A stretch of DNA of 64,000 nt from Laspinema palackyanum D2c (GCF_025370875.1 NZ_JAMXFD010000002.1:1-64000); one strand, 5' to 3'; shown: positions 1 through 11,534, counted from the stretch's first letter. Numbers and translations are program-made. The notes: a model not told the origin generated them from the sequence alone.

Positions 1-84
1 TGACCTCTTTTTCTTATACTACAAATGGCCCAAACCGACAAGGGGTAAGCCTTTTGGCCTTCTTGTCACCCCTTCAGCCCGGGA

Positions 85-888
85 GTGACTCCGATCGCTG
101 TAGATCAAGACAAAAATGGTGTCATTGATGGCGATCTCAACGGTGATAGTATTCTGGATATTGGCGAAACCTGGGTCTACAAGGCCAGCGGAACTGCGAT
201 CAAGGGTGCTTACGAAAACATCGGTACAGTCACAGGTTCCTTCACTGATGACTTAGGCACGACTGCGATCGAAACTGACCTTGATGGGAGTTCCTATCAT
301 GGTGTCCCCATTGCCGGAGCACGGACCCCGGGCTTCTGGAAAAATTGGAAGCAAGCGTGGGACGGCAATGCCAGCAACGATCATACTTTCGTAGGCCGAG
401 AAAACTTTGCCGGGGGTGATGTGTTGCTCGCTCCTTATACAAAAGCTACTACCGATCCCGTCACTGGACAAACAACCACCGGTCTTCTCATCGGCGACTA
501 TAACCGCAATGGCAAAACCGATAACGGTGAAAACACCCTCTTCTACTCCTTAGAAGAAGCTCATAAACTGGTCGATGCCAGCAAAAAAGATGATCAGGAC
601 GTTCGCTTTATCCTCGGTCGCTCGATGGTTGCCTCTTGGCTGAACTTCTTGGCAGTTAACCCCGCTCCGATCGGCGATATGAACGATGCCATTAAGTGGA
701 TGCAATCTTACACTGCCGATGAAAGTGGCGATCTCAAGGGAGACGGAAACGTATTTAACGGTGGAGCTATCCATGCCAAATCTGACGCCTGGTCTGGCGA
801 TATTGCGGGAGTACGCAATGGCAATGAAATTAACGCGGCTCTCGATTACTATAACAACACCGGCACCTTTGGTACTCAAGGGATTTAA
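85..888 (+). CDS. C-terminal part of a calcium-loop surface protein (5' end missing)
   Basis: This is 267 residues from a GTG at 85; the frame is open back to a TAA at 46-48. The first ~60 residues resemble the end of an extracellular Ig-like repeat (DUF11/DUF7507 type, 'GETWVYKASGTA...YENIGTVTG'), where a full domain would start further upstream, so the protein looks truncated or split. A linker leads to 'RTPGFWKNW', a motif found in secreted proteins, followed by a mixed domain. Three acidic loops resemble EF-hand or dockerin calcium sites: 'DQDKNGVIDGD', 'GDLNGDSILDIGE' and 'DYNRNGKTDNGE'. No signal peptide is present in what is visible, and GTG 85 has no convincing ribosome site. Exported location and calcium binding are inferred. 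It may be a pseudogene remnant or the edge of an assembly break. Confidence 0.6.
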   Translation: MTPIAVDQDKNGVIDGDLNGDSILDIGETWVYKASGTAIKGAYENIGTVTGSFTDDLGTTAIETDLDGSSYHGVPIAGARTPGFWKNWKQAWDGNASNDHTFVGRENFAGGDVLLAPYTKATTDPVTGQTTTGLLIGDYNRNGKTDNGENTLFYSLEEAHKLVDASKKDDQDVRFILGRSMVASWLNFLAVNPAPIGDMNDAIKWMQSYTADESGDLKGDGNVFNGGAIHAKSDAWSGDIAGVRNGNEINAALDYYNNTGTFGTQGI

Positions 889-935
889 TTCAGGTGTAAA
901 GGATGTCTAAATCCTGATTGTTTGTAATCTTTTCT

Positions 936-966
936 TAGGGGTGCATTTACTGCACCCCTATTTTTG
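936..966 (+). terminator. Rho-independent terminator of the surface-protein gene
   Basis: A perfect 10-bp stem (936-945 with 951-960), a 5-base loop and a T-run at 961-965, about 48 bases after the stop codon. Confidence 0.85.
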
Positions 967-994
967 TGGCTATTAGTATATGATATTTATATAT

Positions 995-1142
995 AATACG
1001 GAATTCGGTATTTAAAGGTCTATAACAACTTATAGTAGGGGCTTCGATGTGCAGGCCCCGTGGGGCCTGCACATCGAAGCCCCTACAAATACAGATTGAC
1101 GCCGCTGGTTTTTATAGACTTATCAGTACCGTATGGAGTATA
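995..1142. mobile_element. MITE-like element, copy 1
   Basis: An element of about 148 bp. Its ends are imperfect inverted repeats ('CGGTATTTAAAGGTCTATA' at the left; the complement of 'TATAGACTTATCAGTACCG' at the right). Its centre is a perfect palindrome at 1035-1086 with 25-base arms and a 2-base loop. The same ends and a shorter core recur at 60391-60514. It has no coding capacity, so any movement would need a transposase encoded elsewhere. The remaining 290 bases to the next gene hold nothing I can identify. Confidence 0.7.
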
Positions 1143-1433
1143 AAGAGTACAATCTTCCTGATATTTTTAGGATGAACGGAAAAGACGATCGCGGGAGTTG
1201 TGTCAAAAAGTGCGATCGCTCTTTTGAGAGTTGATATATATCACCCGCCCTCCTCGGGAGACTCGGGCTCCGTCACCGGATTTAAGGCCCCTCTCTTCCC
1301 GCCCGGGAGAGAACCGTTCCCGGAAGGGACCCTACGGGTGGGTCACGGGACAAAAAAATAGGGTCCTGCCCTCGATTGTTCGAGGGCAGTGGTTTGCTGA
1401 TGACGACTCCACCCCCGCGACCCCAGGGTAGTC

Positions 1434-1796
1434 TCAACGCAAGAGTTGTTTAATCGTTTGAATCAGTTCTGCTGGACGAAAAGGTTTCGTGATGTAGGCA
1501 TCCGCCCCTTGTTTCATCCCCCAATACCGATCAAACTCTTGACTTTTGCTCGTACACATGATCACGGGAATATTCTGGGCTTTTGGATCGTTTTTTAACC
1601 ATCGACAAAGTTCATAACCGTTCATTCTGGGCATGACAATATCCGTGACTACTAAATCGGGAGGCTTGGCCTGAATTTGTTCTTTGGCTTCTACTCCGTC
1701 GGATGCTTCAACCACTTCCAATCCGCTTTTTTTCAGAAACTCTGATACCATTTCGCGGACTGTACCGCTATCATCCACAATTAGAATTATACTCAT
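1434..1796 (-). CDS. CheY/PilH-like single-domain response regulator
   Basis: 120 residues, a complete receiver domain with no output domain. The acidic pocket is Asp8/Asp9, the phospho-acceptor is Asp52 ('VVTDIVMP'), the switch Thr/Ser is at 82-83 and the conserved Lys is Lys104 ('ITKPF'). The 'WGMKQGADAYITKPF' segment resembles PilH/TaxP-type regulators of cyanobacterial type IV pilus motility, but no chemotaxis or pilus genes are nearby, so the pathway is inferred. It stands alone; the start ATG is preceded by a GGAGGGA-type ribosome site. Confidence 0.9.
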   Translation of the reverse strand: MSIILIVDDSGTVREMVSEFLKKSGLEVVEASDGVEAKEQIQAKPPDLVVTDIVMPRMNGYELCRWLKNDPKAQNIPVIMCTSKSQEFDRYWGMKQGADAYITKPFRPAELIQTIKQLLR

Positions 1797-4311
<2,515 letters not shown>

Positions 4312-4336
4312 TAATTTTAGAATTTAGATATTAGTA

Positions 4337-5338
4337 GTGGCCTACAACTCAAAATCCCTGAATTCCCAACCCAGAATTCTGGCATCTAAAGACGCTCCCC
4401 GCTTGCAACCAATGCTGCAACTGTCCGAACAACCACGCATGAAAACGCTGGCTTCCTTAGACGACGCTTATGAGCTCTGTCGCCAAATTACAGCGAAATA
4501 TGCCCGCACCTTTTATCTGGGTACGCTGTTGATGCCAGAAGCGAAACGGCGGGCTATTTGGGCGATCTACGCTTGGTGCCGTCGCACAGATGAATTGGTG
4601 GATGGACCTGGGGCAAGGTTTACCACCCCAGAAACCTTAGATCTGTGGGAGGGTTACCTCGAATCGATCTTTGCTGGAGAGGCGATCGAAGATACTGATG
4701 TGGCGATGGTCGATACCGTGGAACGCTTTTCCCTGGATATTCAGCCCTTTCGGGATATGATTTCCGGCCAGCGCATGGATCTGTACCGCAGTCGCTATCA
4801 AACCTTTGAGGACCTTGAACTGTACTGCTACCGCGTAGCCGGGACCGTGGGCTTAATGTCCTTGCCGGTGATGGGAATTGCGCCCGTGGTCCGGTCCTCT
4901 CCTTGGGAGACTGAGGAACCTTCGGATCCATCAGAGGAGGCAGTCGCCCTCGGCATTGCCAATCAACTGACCAATATCCTGCGGGATGTGGGGGAAGATG
5001 CGCGTCGAGGTCGGATTTATCTGCCTCTGGATGAACTGGCTTTGTTTGACTACACTGAAGAGGACCTCTTGAACGGGGTCGTCGATGAGCGATGGCAGCA
5101 ACTGATGCGCTTTCAAATTCAACGCGCCCGCAAGTTCTATGTCAAGGCAGAAAAGGGCATTCTCGCCCTGAATCCCGATGCTCGTTGGCCCGTCTGGTCC
5201 GCGACGATGCTTTACAGTCAAATTCTCGATGCGATCGAGCGCAACGAATACGATGTATTTCGTCAGCGGGCGGTCGTCCCCCGTTATCGCAAGATGATCT
5301 CTTTGCCTTTAGCATGGCTGAGGGCGCAAGTTCTGTAA
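4337..5338 (+). CDS. crtB: 15-cis-phytoene synthase
   Basis: 333 residues from a GTG at 4337. It condenses two geranylgeranyl diphosphates into phytoene, the first committed step of carotenoid synthesis. Both Asp-rich Mg-diphosphate motifs are intact: 'DELVD' (residues 85-89) and 'DVGED' (217-221). The first 25 residues look unconserved, and the ATG at 4412 ('MLQLSEQPRMKT') would give about 308 residues, the length of many cyanobacterial CrtB proteins; it may be the true start. Neither start has a clear ribosome site. It lies 25 bases after crtP and is followed by a strong terminator. Confidence 0.97.
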   Translation: MAYNSKSLNSQPRILASKDAPRLQPMLQLSEQPRMKTLASLDDAYELCRQITAKYARTFYLGTLLMPEAKRRAIWAIYAWCRRTDELVDGPGARFTTPETLDLWEGYLESIFAGEAIEDTDVAMVDTVERFSLDIQPFRDMISGQRMDLYRSRYQTFEDLELYCYRVAGTVGLMSLPVMGIAPVVRSSPWETEEPSDPSEEAVALGIANQLTNILRDVGEDARRGRIYLPLDELALFDYTEEDLLNGVVDERWQQLMRFQIQRARKFYVKAEKGILALNPDARWPVWSATMLYSQILDAIERNEYDVFRQRAVVPRYRKMISLPLAWLRAQVL

Positions 5339-5413
5339 GGAAACCTGGTTTAGATAGAGATTTTCGGCGATCGCATTCCGAAGCGATCGCAACCCCGCCA
5401 TCAATTGACCGCA

Positions 5414-5456
5414 AAAATGGAAGTTTCGCCTCAGTCGGCAAACTTCCATTTTTTGT
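5414..5456 (+). terminator. Terminator of the crtP-crtB unit
   Basis: A 13-bp stem (5414-5426 with 5440-5452) with a 13-base loop and a T-rich 3' side, about 75 bases after the crtB stop. Confidence 0.8.
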
Positions 5457-5807
5457 GGCGACATTTTGGAAAGAACATTTGACTATCCTTTCGGATCAGC
5501 CTCATTCGTTCCCACAATCGAGGCATAGCCCGGTTTCCTTCATTTACCTCTGGAGGGAGATGACAAAAGCCGGAAAATCGGTTGATATCAAGAGAATAGG
5601 GACTGAACATCTTTTTATCCGATCTCCACTCAATTCTTGATCCTTCGTTCAGCGCGAACCGATTGATTTCCCTCGCCTGAACCCCTGTTTAAGGATTAGC
5701 CTAAACGGAACCCTAAAGTCAGGTTACGAGATTTTCCAGCGGATAGGCATTATCATAGATTCCAAGAAATATAAATTTCTTAACAAATATTAAAGATTTA
5801 AAAAACT
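5457..5807. other. Intergenic region upstream of the EAL gene
   Basis: About 350 bases without a credible gene. The open frame running through here from inside crtB is a shadow frame. The AT-rich stretch at 5750-5805 probably carries the promoter of the next gene. Confidence 0.5.
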
Positions 5808-6875
5808 ATGTGCTCTATGACTCTCTTAAGCGAAAGGCCCAAACTGCTGATTCAGCCCAATGACCCGGACACTCGAACCTGTCTAACTAACCTTGGATTT
5901 CAGCCGGTTCCGGCAGTCCCTCTGCTGCTTTATCGCACCGTCACCAAGAGCCAACTGAAGGAAATATTCTGGCAATTGAGCAACCAGCTTGCAGAGATGG
6001 CTCAAAGCGCCTCTCGGTTCTGTGTCACCCAAATATCCTTAGACTCAACCCATCTCCTTTTGGAATTTCTGAAAGCACAGCCGTTGATTTCAGTGACCAG
6101 TTCCATCAAATATGCGTGGTTTTTGAGACTGCTGCTCCAACAAGGGCTATTTTTTAAATATCAACCCATTTTTTGTCTGAAATCGGGTCAGATTACCGCT
6201 TATGAATGTCTGGCTCGCGCCCTGGGGGATTCTGGACAGTGCTACAGTGGGGGAATGTTAATTGAAGCGGCGATCGCCACGGATTTATCGAAAGAATTTG
6301 ATGAACTGGCGCGGACAACTTGCATCGAATCCATTGCCGAGGTTAAGAGCGATCGCCAGTTTTTTGTGAACCTGTTACCCAATGCCATTATTCAAAATCC
6401 GGAATCCCTATCCCAGAATTTACAACAAATTATCGACTTAGGATTACGTCCGGAACAAATCATTTTTGAGTTAACCGAAGTAGAAGTTTTGGCACAAACT
6501 GAAAAACTCCCCCAGCTAATTGAACGGATGCGCGCCTGGGGATTTGGAATTGCTGTGGATGATCTGTGTGGTTGTGTCTCTGTGGATCACTATGCAATGG
6601 AACTCAAACCCGATATTGTTAAATTAGACCGCCGTTTGGTCCAAGGCTGTAGCCAGTTTACCCTCAAACAGACTTTAATCAAGAGTTTGCTTTCTTCGGC
6701 TCATTCCGAGGGAATTCTGGTTTTAGCAGAAGGCTTAGAAACTCTTCAGGATATCCAATTTTGCCAGGAGTTGGGGGTAGATTTTGGCCAAGGATTTGGT
6801 TTAGCTCGTCCGGAGGCGCACCTCCAGCAACAGCCCTTTGCGCGATGGGATTTAATGATGTCTAAAGCCTCTTAG
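5808..6875 (+). CDS. EAL-domain protein, probable c-di-GMP phosphodiesterase
   Basis: 355 residues. The first ~105 match nothing I recognise; residues ~110-350 form an EAL domain. The signature Glu is kept as 'ECL' (133-135). The other metal- and substrate-binding positions also look present: Asn in 'FFVNLLPNAI', Glu in 'ELTEVE', the Asp pair in 'VDDLCGC', Lys in 'KPDIVKLD', Glu in 'LAEGLET' and Gln in 'FGQGFGLARP'. It could therefore hydrolyse c-di-GMP, although the 'DDLCGC' loop differs from the usual 'DDFGTG'. No GGDEF domain, transmembrane segment or receiver is present. An ATG at 5817 is an alternative start. It is a single-gene unit with its own terminator. Confidence 0.88.
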   Translation: MCSMTLLSERPKLLIQPNDPDTRTCLTNLGFQPVPAVPLLLYRTVTKSQLKEIFWQLSNQLAEMAQSASRFCVTQISLDSTHLLLEFLKAQPLISVTSSIKYAWFLRLLLQQGLFFKYQPIFCLKSGQITAYECLARALGDSGQCYSGGMLIEAAIATDLSKEFDELARTTCIESIAEVKSDRQFFVNLLPNAIIQNPESLSQNLQQIIDLGLRPEQIIFELTEVEVLAQTEKLPQLIERMRAWGFGIAVDDLCGCVSVDHYAMELKPDIVKLDRRLVQGCSQFTLKQTLIKSLLSSAHSEGILVLAEGLETLQDIQFCQELGVDFGQGFGLARPEAHLQQQPFARWDLMMSKAS

Positions 6876-6876
6876 G

Positions 6877-6900
6877 GAAGCAGCGATCGCTTCTTTTTTT
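6877..6900 (+). terminator. Terminator of the EAL gene
   Basis: A short GAAGC/GCTTC stem around a HIP1 octamer, followed by a run of seven T, starting directly after the stop codon. Confidence 0.7.
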
Positions 6901-7003
6901 ATGGATGACCCGGATTATACAGGATAAAAACCCGTTTGCTGTTGTTGTGACAAAATTTCCTAGGGTAATTGGATTGAGAGAATTCCCGGGCATGACTTCT
7001 ACA

Positions 7004-7044
7004 AATTGAAAAAAGAACCGCGATCGCCTCTTCTGCGATCGCGG
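7004..7044 (-). terminator. Terminator of the RRM gene
   Basis: Two HIP1-containing arms (7018-7027 and 7035-7044) form a perfect 10-bp stem with a 7-base loop. Read on the minus strand, the stem is followed by a T-rich run (the A-run at 7009-7016). Confidence 0.75.
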
Positions 7045-7130
7045 AAATATTTGAAGAAAAACAATCCATTGGATTTTTTCCCCCTCTAACCCGTCACCGG
7101 AATGCCGATTTAGTGGGAAATTCCATTGAG

Positions 7131-7670
7131 TTAGGAGTTGCTGGCTTGAGCCGCCAACATTTGTTTGAGCTTTTCTAATTCCCCAGCCCAACGGGGATCC
7201 GGTTGTACCGAATCCGAATCTTGGCTGCCACTGCTGCTGCTGCTGCTGCTGCTGCCCGTTGAGCGTTTCGACTTGTTACCGCGAGCACCGCCTCCACCGC
7301 CTCCGGTGGTGGGTTTAGCCACCTTAGCTGCGACGGGTGTGGGAGTTGGAGTGGGGGTTGCAGTTGCCTCCCCAGTTTCCGAAGTGGGTGCGCCTTCTTG
7401 TTCCTCGTCACCTTTCCCTTTCTTGCGAGGCAATGCCTTTTCAATCTTCAAAGGGGTATCTTGGAACATATAACCGTTGAATTTTTCGATAAATTCGTCG
7501 GCTTGCTCGTCATTCTTTACTGTGACGAATCCGAACCCCCGACACTTGCCCGTCTTGCGATCGGTAATGACTTTAGTGGTCACAGAATCACCGGCTTCAG
7601 CAAAGACGTCTTGCAGTTCTTTGCGATCGACTTCTTTTGGCAGATTACCTATATAAAGACGAATCGACAT
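7131..7670 (-). CDS. RRM-domain RNA-binding protein (Rbp family)
   Basis: 179 residues. One RNA recognition motif fills residues 1-80 with both RNP signatures ('LYIGNL' at 5-10; 'RGFGFVTV' near 44-51). Cyanobacterial Rbp proteins of this type are often cold-induced and bind RNA in the cytoplasm. Residues ~85-155 are a disordered linker: Thr-Pro repeats, a Gly run, a basic 'RGNKSKR' patch and a Ser run encoded by one repeated codon. The last ~25 residues ('DPRWAGELEKLKQMLAAQ') look like a short helix. The tail is much longer than the short Gly-rich tail of small Rbp proteins. The long upstream spacer may hold a regulatory leader. Confidence 0.93.
   Translation of the reverse strand: MSIRLYIGNLPKEVDRKELQDVFAEAGDSVTTKVITDRKTGKCRGFGFVTVKNDEQADEFIEKFNGYMFQDTPLKIEKALPRKKGKGDEEQEGAPTSETGEATATPTPTPTPVAAKVAKPTTGGGGGGARGNKSKRSTGSSSSSSSSGSQDSDSVQPDPRWAGELEKLKQMLAAQASNS
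7231..7255. repeat. CTG trinucleotide run inside the RRM gene
   Basis: Eight consecutive CTG units on the plus strand encode a run of identical AGC serine codons in the disordered tail. Because units are 3 bases long, gain or loss changes tail length without a frameshift. Confidence 0.9.
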
Positions 7671-8543
7671 TTGAGATACCTCCTATCTTTTGGAAAATCA
7701 ATTAAATACAAAACCTTCTTTTTTGACTCGCTCCGTTTGTTGGGGGCTTCGTCGTTAACCACTTAAAGCGAGAGCTTTCCTGTCCTCTCATTACCCTTTG
7801 ATCGCACAAGGGTAAAAGTAACGGCTTGGCTTTTATCAATTGGTTCACTGTTGCTCACCCAACCCCAGGCATACCCTATCGAAAAAAATACGCGCCAATA
7901 CATTGCCTCGAACGCTTGTAACAATTTGGTGAAATTTTAGGGAGGGCATTGGATCTTTCAGGATTCCTTTCTTCTGCTTTTGATAAAAATCTGCTTTAGG
8001 AAACATATCCTCTATCCGGGGCTTCCAAACCACCGATGAGCATACTACCGTTCTCCTTAATACCACCTATGTAAACTTCAAACGGCTCAAGTGTAAAGTT
8101 GATGCGTTTCTCAATATGGGCGCTCTCTTACTCACTCTAACAGAAATGGGTGATTATCTCCCATCCCATTACTTTTTTTTGGCCTTAATCGAGCCAATCT
8201 TAAAAATATCACAGCTTATGCAGGTGAGCTAGTAGTTGGCTCAAATTTTTTTGATTTCCCGACTATAAATTTTACCATTAGCGGATCACTGTCAAATATT
8301 TTCCCCATGAACCGCCCATTTTATTGCCTGTTTTAACTTTTTCTCAATCCCCAGGGAAAACCCGCCCTTCTGTTGGACCGGGTCCTGTTTCCCGGGATGG
8401 GAAGGCGTCAACCCTGACCTGCACCAGAGCCTTGATCCACGGTGAAACGAGTATTTTTTCCAGATGAGTGCCAGGATGGACGGGTTTCATTAAGAATTGT
8501 AACAAATTCCGGACCGATTCTGAGACCGGGCTTTAACTTGGTC
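7671..8543. other. Intergenic region, about 870 bases
   Basis: Upstream of the leftward RRM gene and downstream of the leftward M48-like gene. A 73-codon minus-strand frame (7845-8066) has no recognisable domain and is probably chance. It should contain the promoter and leader of the RRM gene; I found no clear terminator or RNA gene. Confidence 0.5.
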
Positions 8544-11120
8544 CTAGCTCCCCCCCTGAGACATCCAGTAAACGCCTAAAAGTAAGGCCACTCCGGCCAA
8601 AATCGTAGACCAGATTGGATGAGCACTGGCGTGAGTTTTGCCGTTTGCGGTGGTAAATCGGTCCAGATCAATCCAGGGAGTCGCACCCCGACGGAACCAG
8701 CCGACTGCCGAAATTGCCTGTCCCACGAAATCGCTAGGACGCTTTATTAATAGCCAGAGATACCCAAAAACCCCTAGAGTCGAGGCGCAGTGCAGCTTCA
8801 CCAATCCAGTGGGGGAGTGCAAAATTAAATCCTGCGCTAGCCAATTGCTAATTCCACGCCGTCCGAGGAGTTGTCCCTCCAAACCAATGGGTAAACTATC
8901 CACAGGAATGGCATCGGGATCCGTGAGGAGATCGGGCAATGTGGGATTCGTGCGGATATTTTTAGAGGTAATGTCTGGGAAAAAGGCATTGATCCGCAGA
9001 ACAATACCCAGACTTACTCCTATTAATAAAGAACCCTGGAGAATCGAGCGATCGCCCCAAACCCAATCCAAGGCCACAAAACCCAAGTTCACCGCCACTG
9101 CGCCAAATGCCCACAGCATCAACCCGGCGAGTAACCCTAGGGGAAGACCAAAATAGGGTGCACCTTGTAATAACAGGCGTTTGAGCATCAAACGGGGAGG
9201 TTTTGCCGGGGCCACTGCGCCATCCCTGGCAAAATCCAACTCCGCATCCAGCTTCCAAAACCGCGCATATAAATCCAACAGGGTGAGGCGATCGCCTAAA
9301 GGCGGATGAGATTGGGGAACCGTCAACCATTTTTTGTAGGCATTGTGGCGGTCCCACTGTAGGAGATTTTCCCAAGAATGATATGCAGAACAACTTCCCA
9401 AAGTCATCCCTTGCACATAGCCGACTGGCGAGAGTAAATCGAATCCTTCCAGGACAAAACTGGTGTGACCCTGTTTCTCCACATCCTGGGCAATCCCAAT
9501 TGCCATTTTTAGTAAAGCGCGAGTTAGACCATTGGGATTACCCGTTAAAGAGGCAGAGGCGCGATCGCTGTAATAAAACCGCAAGCGCGACAGCCATAAA
9601 ACCGGCCAACGCAGCACCCAGTAAAACCCATAGGCGATCGCGGAAATTACCCCTGCGGTCCCTAACATTACCTTGCCAAACCACTCCTGAGAGTCCAACC
9701 ACTTATCCCCATCCCGGGACACCTGCCAATAGACCACATAAGGAAGTTGACAGAGTAACACCGTCAACGACATCAGGGGAAAATCCCAATTTTCTAAATG
9801 TCCTAACTCACCGGCATAAATTGCGGCAATTTCATCATCCTCTAATTGCTCTAACAACCCTTGACTGACCACAATTCTGGCAAACCGAGGAGCAAAACCA
9901 TAGGTCATGGCGATCGGTGCAGGGGTGGGAATGACCCCCAGGGAGAGGGGTGGTTGCTTGCGCTCCAAACTAAACCGGGATAGCAATTTACGGGCCTCTG
10001 GACTGTAGTTACCCAGTTTCGGCGGCGGGAGTTTTTCCATGCCATAAGCGAAGCGCAGCAGTAAATCCAGCAACCAGGGCGAGGCAACGAGCAACAGGAC
10101 GAGGATGCCTACCAAGGTCCAAGTTTGGTCCCGATAAAAACTTTGGATCGGCCACAACAGGGGGAGTCGATGGAAGAGGTCATTCGTGGCTGCCATTCCC
10201 CAATTCATGACAATCCACAGCACCCAAAACAGGGCGATCGCACTGCCAAGTTGGGCAAACCATAGATAGGTCGGTTTGACGGGTTTAAGTTTTCTCCAGT
10301 TTTGCGCCCGTCCCGCCTGACGCCATTGCCGAGGTTGTGGAGTCGGGGAGGGTTGTCCCTCCTGCAATGCCTTTGCCGAAGGGGAATCAGCCTTGTTTGT
10401 GGATGGAGTTAAATAATCTATCCCATCGCTATCGGCTTCTAAGGGGAGGACTTCTGGAGAATCCCCCCGGGGAAGCGGGGGTCTGGGGGGCATCGGTGGT
10501 GCCGGTGGCGATGAGGCTGGAGTTAAGGGACTGACTCCTGTCCGAGGGGTGGCCCCGCTCGGGGGTCTGGGTGGCATCGGTGGCGGCAGGGGTGGTGGAT
10601 TGCCCAGGGACCGGGGCGCAGGTTTAGTTTGGGACGGTTCTAGGGGGACAAATCCCGTGGAATTTCCTGGGGACAGGGGGGAAATGATCTCTGGGGAGTT
10701 TGGACGAGTGAGGGGAGCGGATTGAGCCGGTTCTGAAGATGATGGCTCTAAGGGCACAAATCCGGTGGGATCTCCTCCGAGGGGGGCGGGTGGACTGCCG
10801 GGGCGATTGACCGTTTTCGGGGTTTGGGGTTGGGACCCGGGTGAGGAGGGCGAAGATTGATTCAACTGAGCCAGGGTCCGCACTGCCCAGTCTTTGACCT
10901 TGGGACTGTCTGATGCGGTCAAGGTTTGACATAAGGCAACGGCTTTAGAGTGAGTGCGGTTCCCTTTGTAGGCCATTACCAACCCCATCGTAGCCCGCTC
11001 AACGGTGGGTTGATGGAGTTCTTGCGCGCACACCCGTTCTAAAATGGCGATCGCCATTTTATAGTTCTTTTTTTTGAGTGCTGCCAACCCTGTTTGGAGA
11101 TCCGAGTGTTCCATAGCCAT
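8544..11120 (-). CDS. Large membrane protein with a degenerate M48 peptidase domain
   Basis: 858 residues. Residues ~5-90 are a helical, TPR-like segment. Residues ~95-265 are a Pro/Ser-rich linker with repeats of 'GFVPLEPS' and 'PPMPPRPP'. Then come membrane segments near 285-345, an M48/HtpX-like domain at ~360-560, and further membrane segments near 650-715 and the C-terminus. The zinc motif HExxH reads 'GELGH' (437-441), so the first His is lost. The Glu that supplies the third zinc ligand in HtpX ('REFAAD') is Phe515 here ('RFYYSD'). With two ligands missing, it is unlikely to be a zinc protease; a chaperone-like or scaffolding role is inference. An ATG two codons downstream is an alternative start. 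Confidence 0.85.
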   Translation of the reverse strand: MAMEHSDLQTGLAALKKKNYKMAIAILERVCAQELHQPTVERATMGLVMAYKGNRTHSKAVALCQTLTASDSPKVKDWAVRTLAQLNQSSPSSPGSQPQTPKTVNRPGSPPAPLGGDPTGFVPLEPSSSEPAQSAPLTRPNSPEIISPLSPGNSTGFVPLEPSQTKPAPRSLGNPPPLPPPMPPRPPSGATPRTGVSPLTPASSPPAPPMPPRPPLPRGDSPEVLPLEADSDGIDYLTPSTNKADSPSAKALQEGQPSPTPQPRQWRQAGRAQNWRKLKPVKPTYLWFAQLGSAIALFWVLWIVMNWGMAATNDLFHRLPLLWPIQSFYRDQTWTLVGILVLLLVASPWLLDLLLRFAYGMEKLPPPKLGNYSPEARKLLSRFSLERKQPPLSLGVIPTPAPIAMTYGFAPRFARIVVSQGLLEQLEDDEIAAIYAGELGHLENWDFPLMSLTVLLCQLPYVVYWQVSRDGDKWLDSQEWFGKVMLGTAGVISAIAYGFYWVLRWPVLWLSRLRFYYSDRASASLTGNPNGLTRALLKMAIGIAQDVEKQGHTSFVLEGFDLLSPVGYVQGMTLGSCSAYHSWENLLQWDRHNAYKKWLTVPQSHPPLGDRLTLLDLYARFWKLDAELDFARDGAVAPAKPPRLMLKRLLLQGAPYFGLPLGLLAGLMLWAFGAVAVNLGFVALDWVWGDRSILQGSLLIGVSLGIVLRINAFFPDITSKNIRTNPTLPDLLTDPDAIPVDSLPIGLEGQLLGRRGISNWLAQDLILHSPTGLVKLHCASTLGVFGYLWLLIKRPSDFVGQAISAVGWFRRGATPWIDLDRFTTANGKTHASAHPIWSTILAGVALLLGVYWMSQGGS

Positions 11121-11534
11121 CGATTCGCAATTGGTAGATGAACCCAGAGGTTCAACGAGAACTAGACAGTCAGAATCGAGAAGGTGGGGGATTGTTCAGT
11201 CTCGATTCTTAAATGCTCTATAGCCAGTCTAAATCATTCGCACCCCGGATCTGTGGGGGATAGCCTAGGGTCCCAGGGTCCGAGAGTTTTTGGCACCCGG
11301 GAGTTTTCCCGAGGTCGATCTCAGTCAGATGCGATACCTTGCTCGGTTTGTCAACTGTCTTGAGGGGTGTGGACATCATCAATAGAATAGGGGGAAGATT
11401 CCCCCCCTCGGATCAATGGGGCTGTTGCAAAATTAAGATAGATTAAGAAGCAAACTCATCCGGGATAGGTGGCGATCGCATATTATCCCTAGGGATTTTT
11501 CACAGAAGTTTAATCATAATAAGGAGTTGAAGTC
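11121..11534. other. Intergenic region between divergent genes
   Basis: 414 bases between the leftward M48-like gene and the rightward DUF4870 pair. It should carry both promoters. I see no RNA gene, and only ordinary GC-rich short palindromes near 11260-11310. Confidence 0.5.

Noticed and set aside
1231-1431. 66-codon plus-strand open frame
   Set aside because: No ribosome site, skewed Arg/Pro composition from GC-rich spacer, no domain.
5092-5640. 182-codon plus-strand frame overlapping the end of crtB
   Set aside because: It is out of frame inside crtB and continues into spacer and terminator; composition is unlike a protein.
7845-8066. 73-codon minus-strand frame
   Set aside because: No recognisable features; probably part of the RRM gene upstream region.
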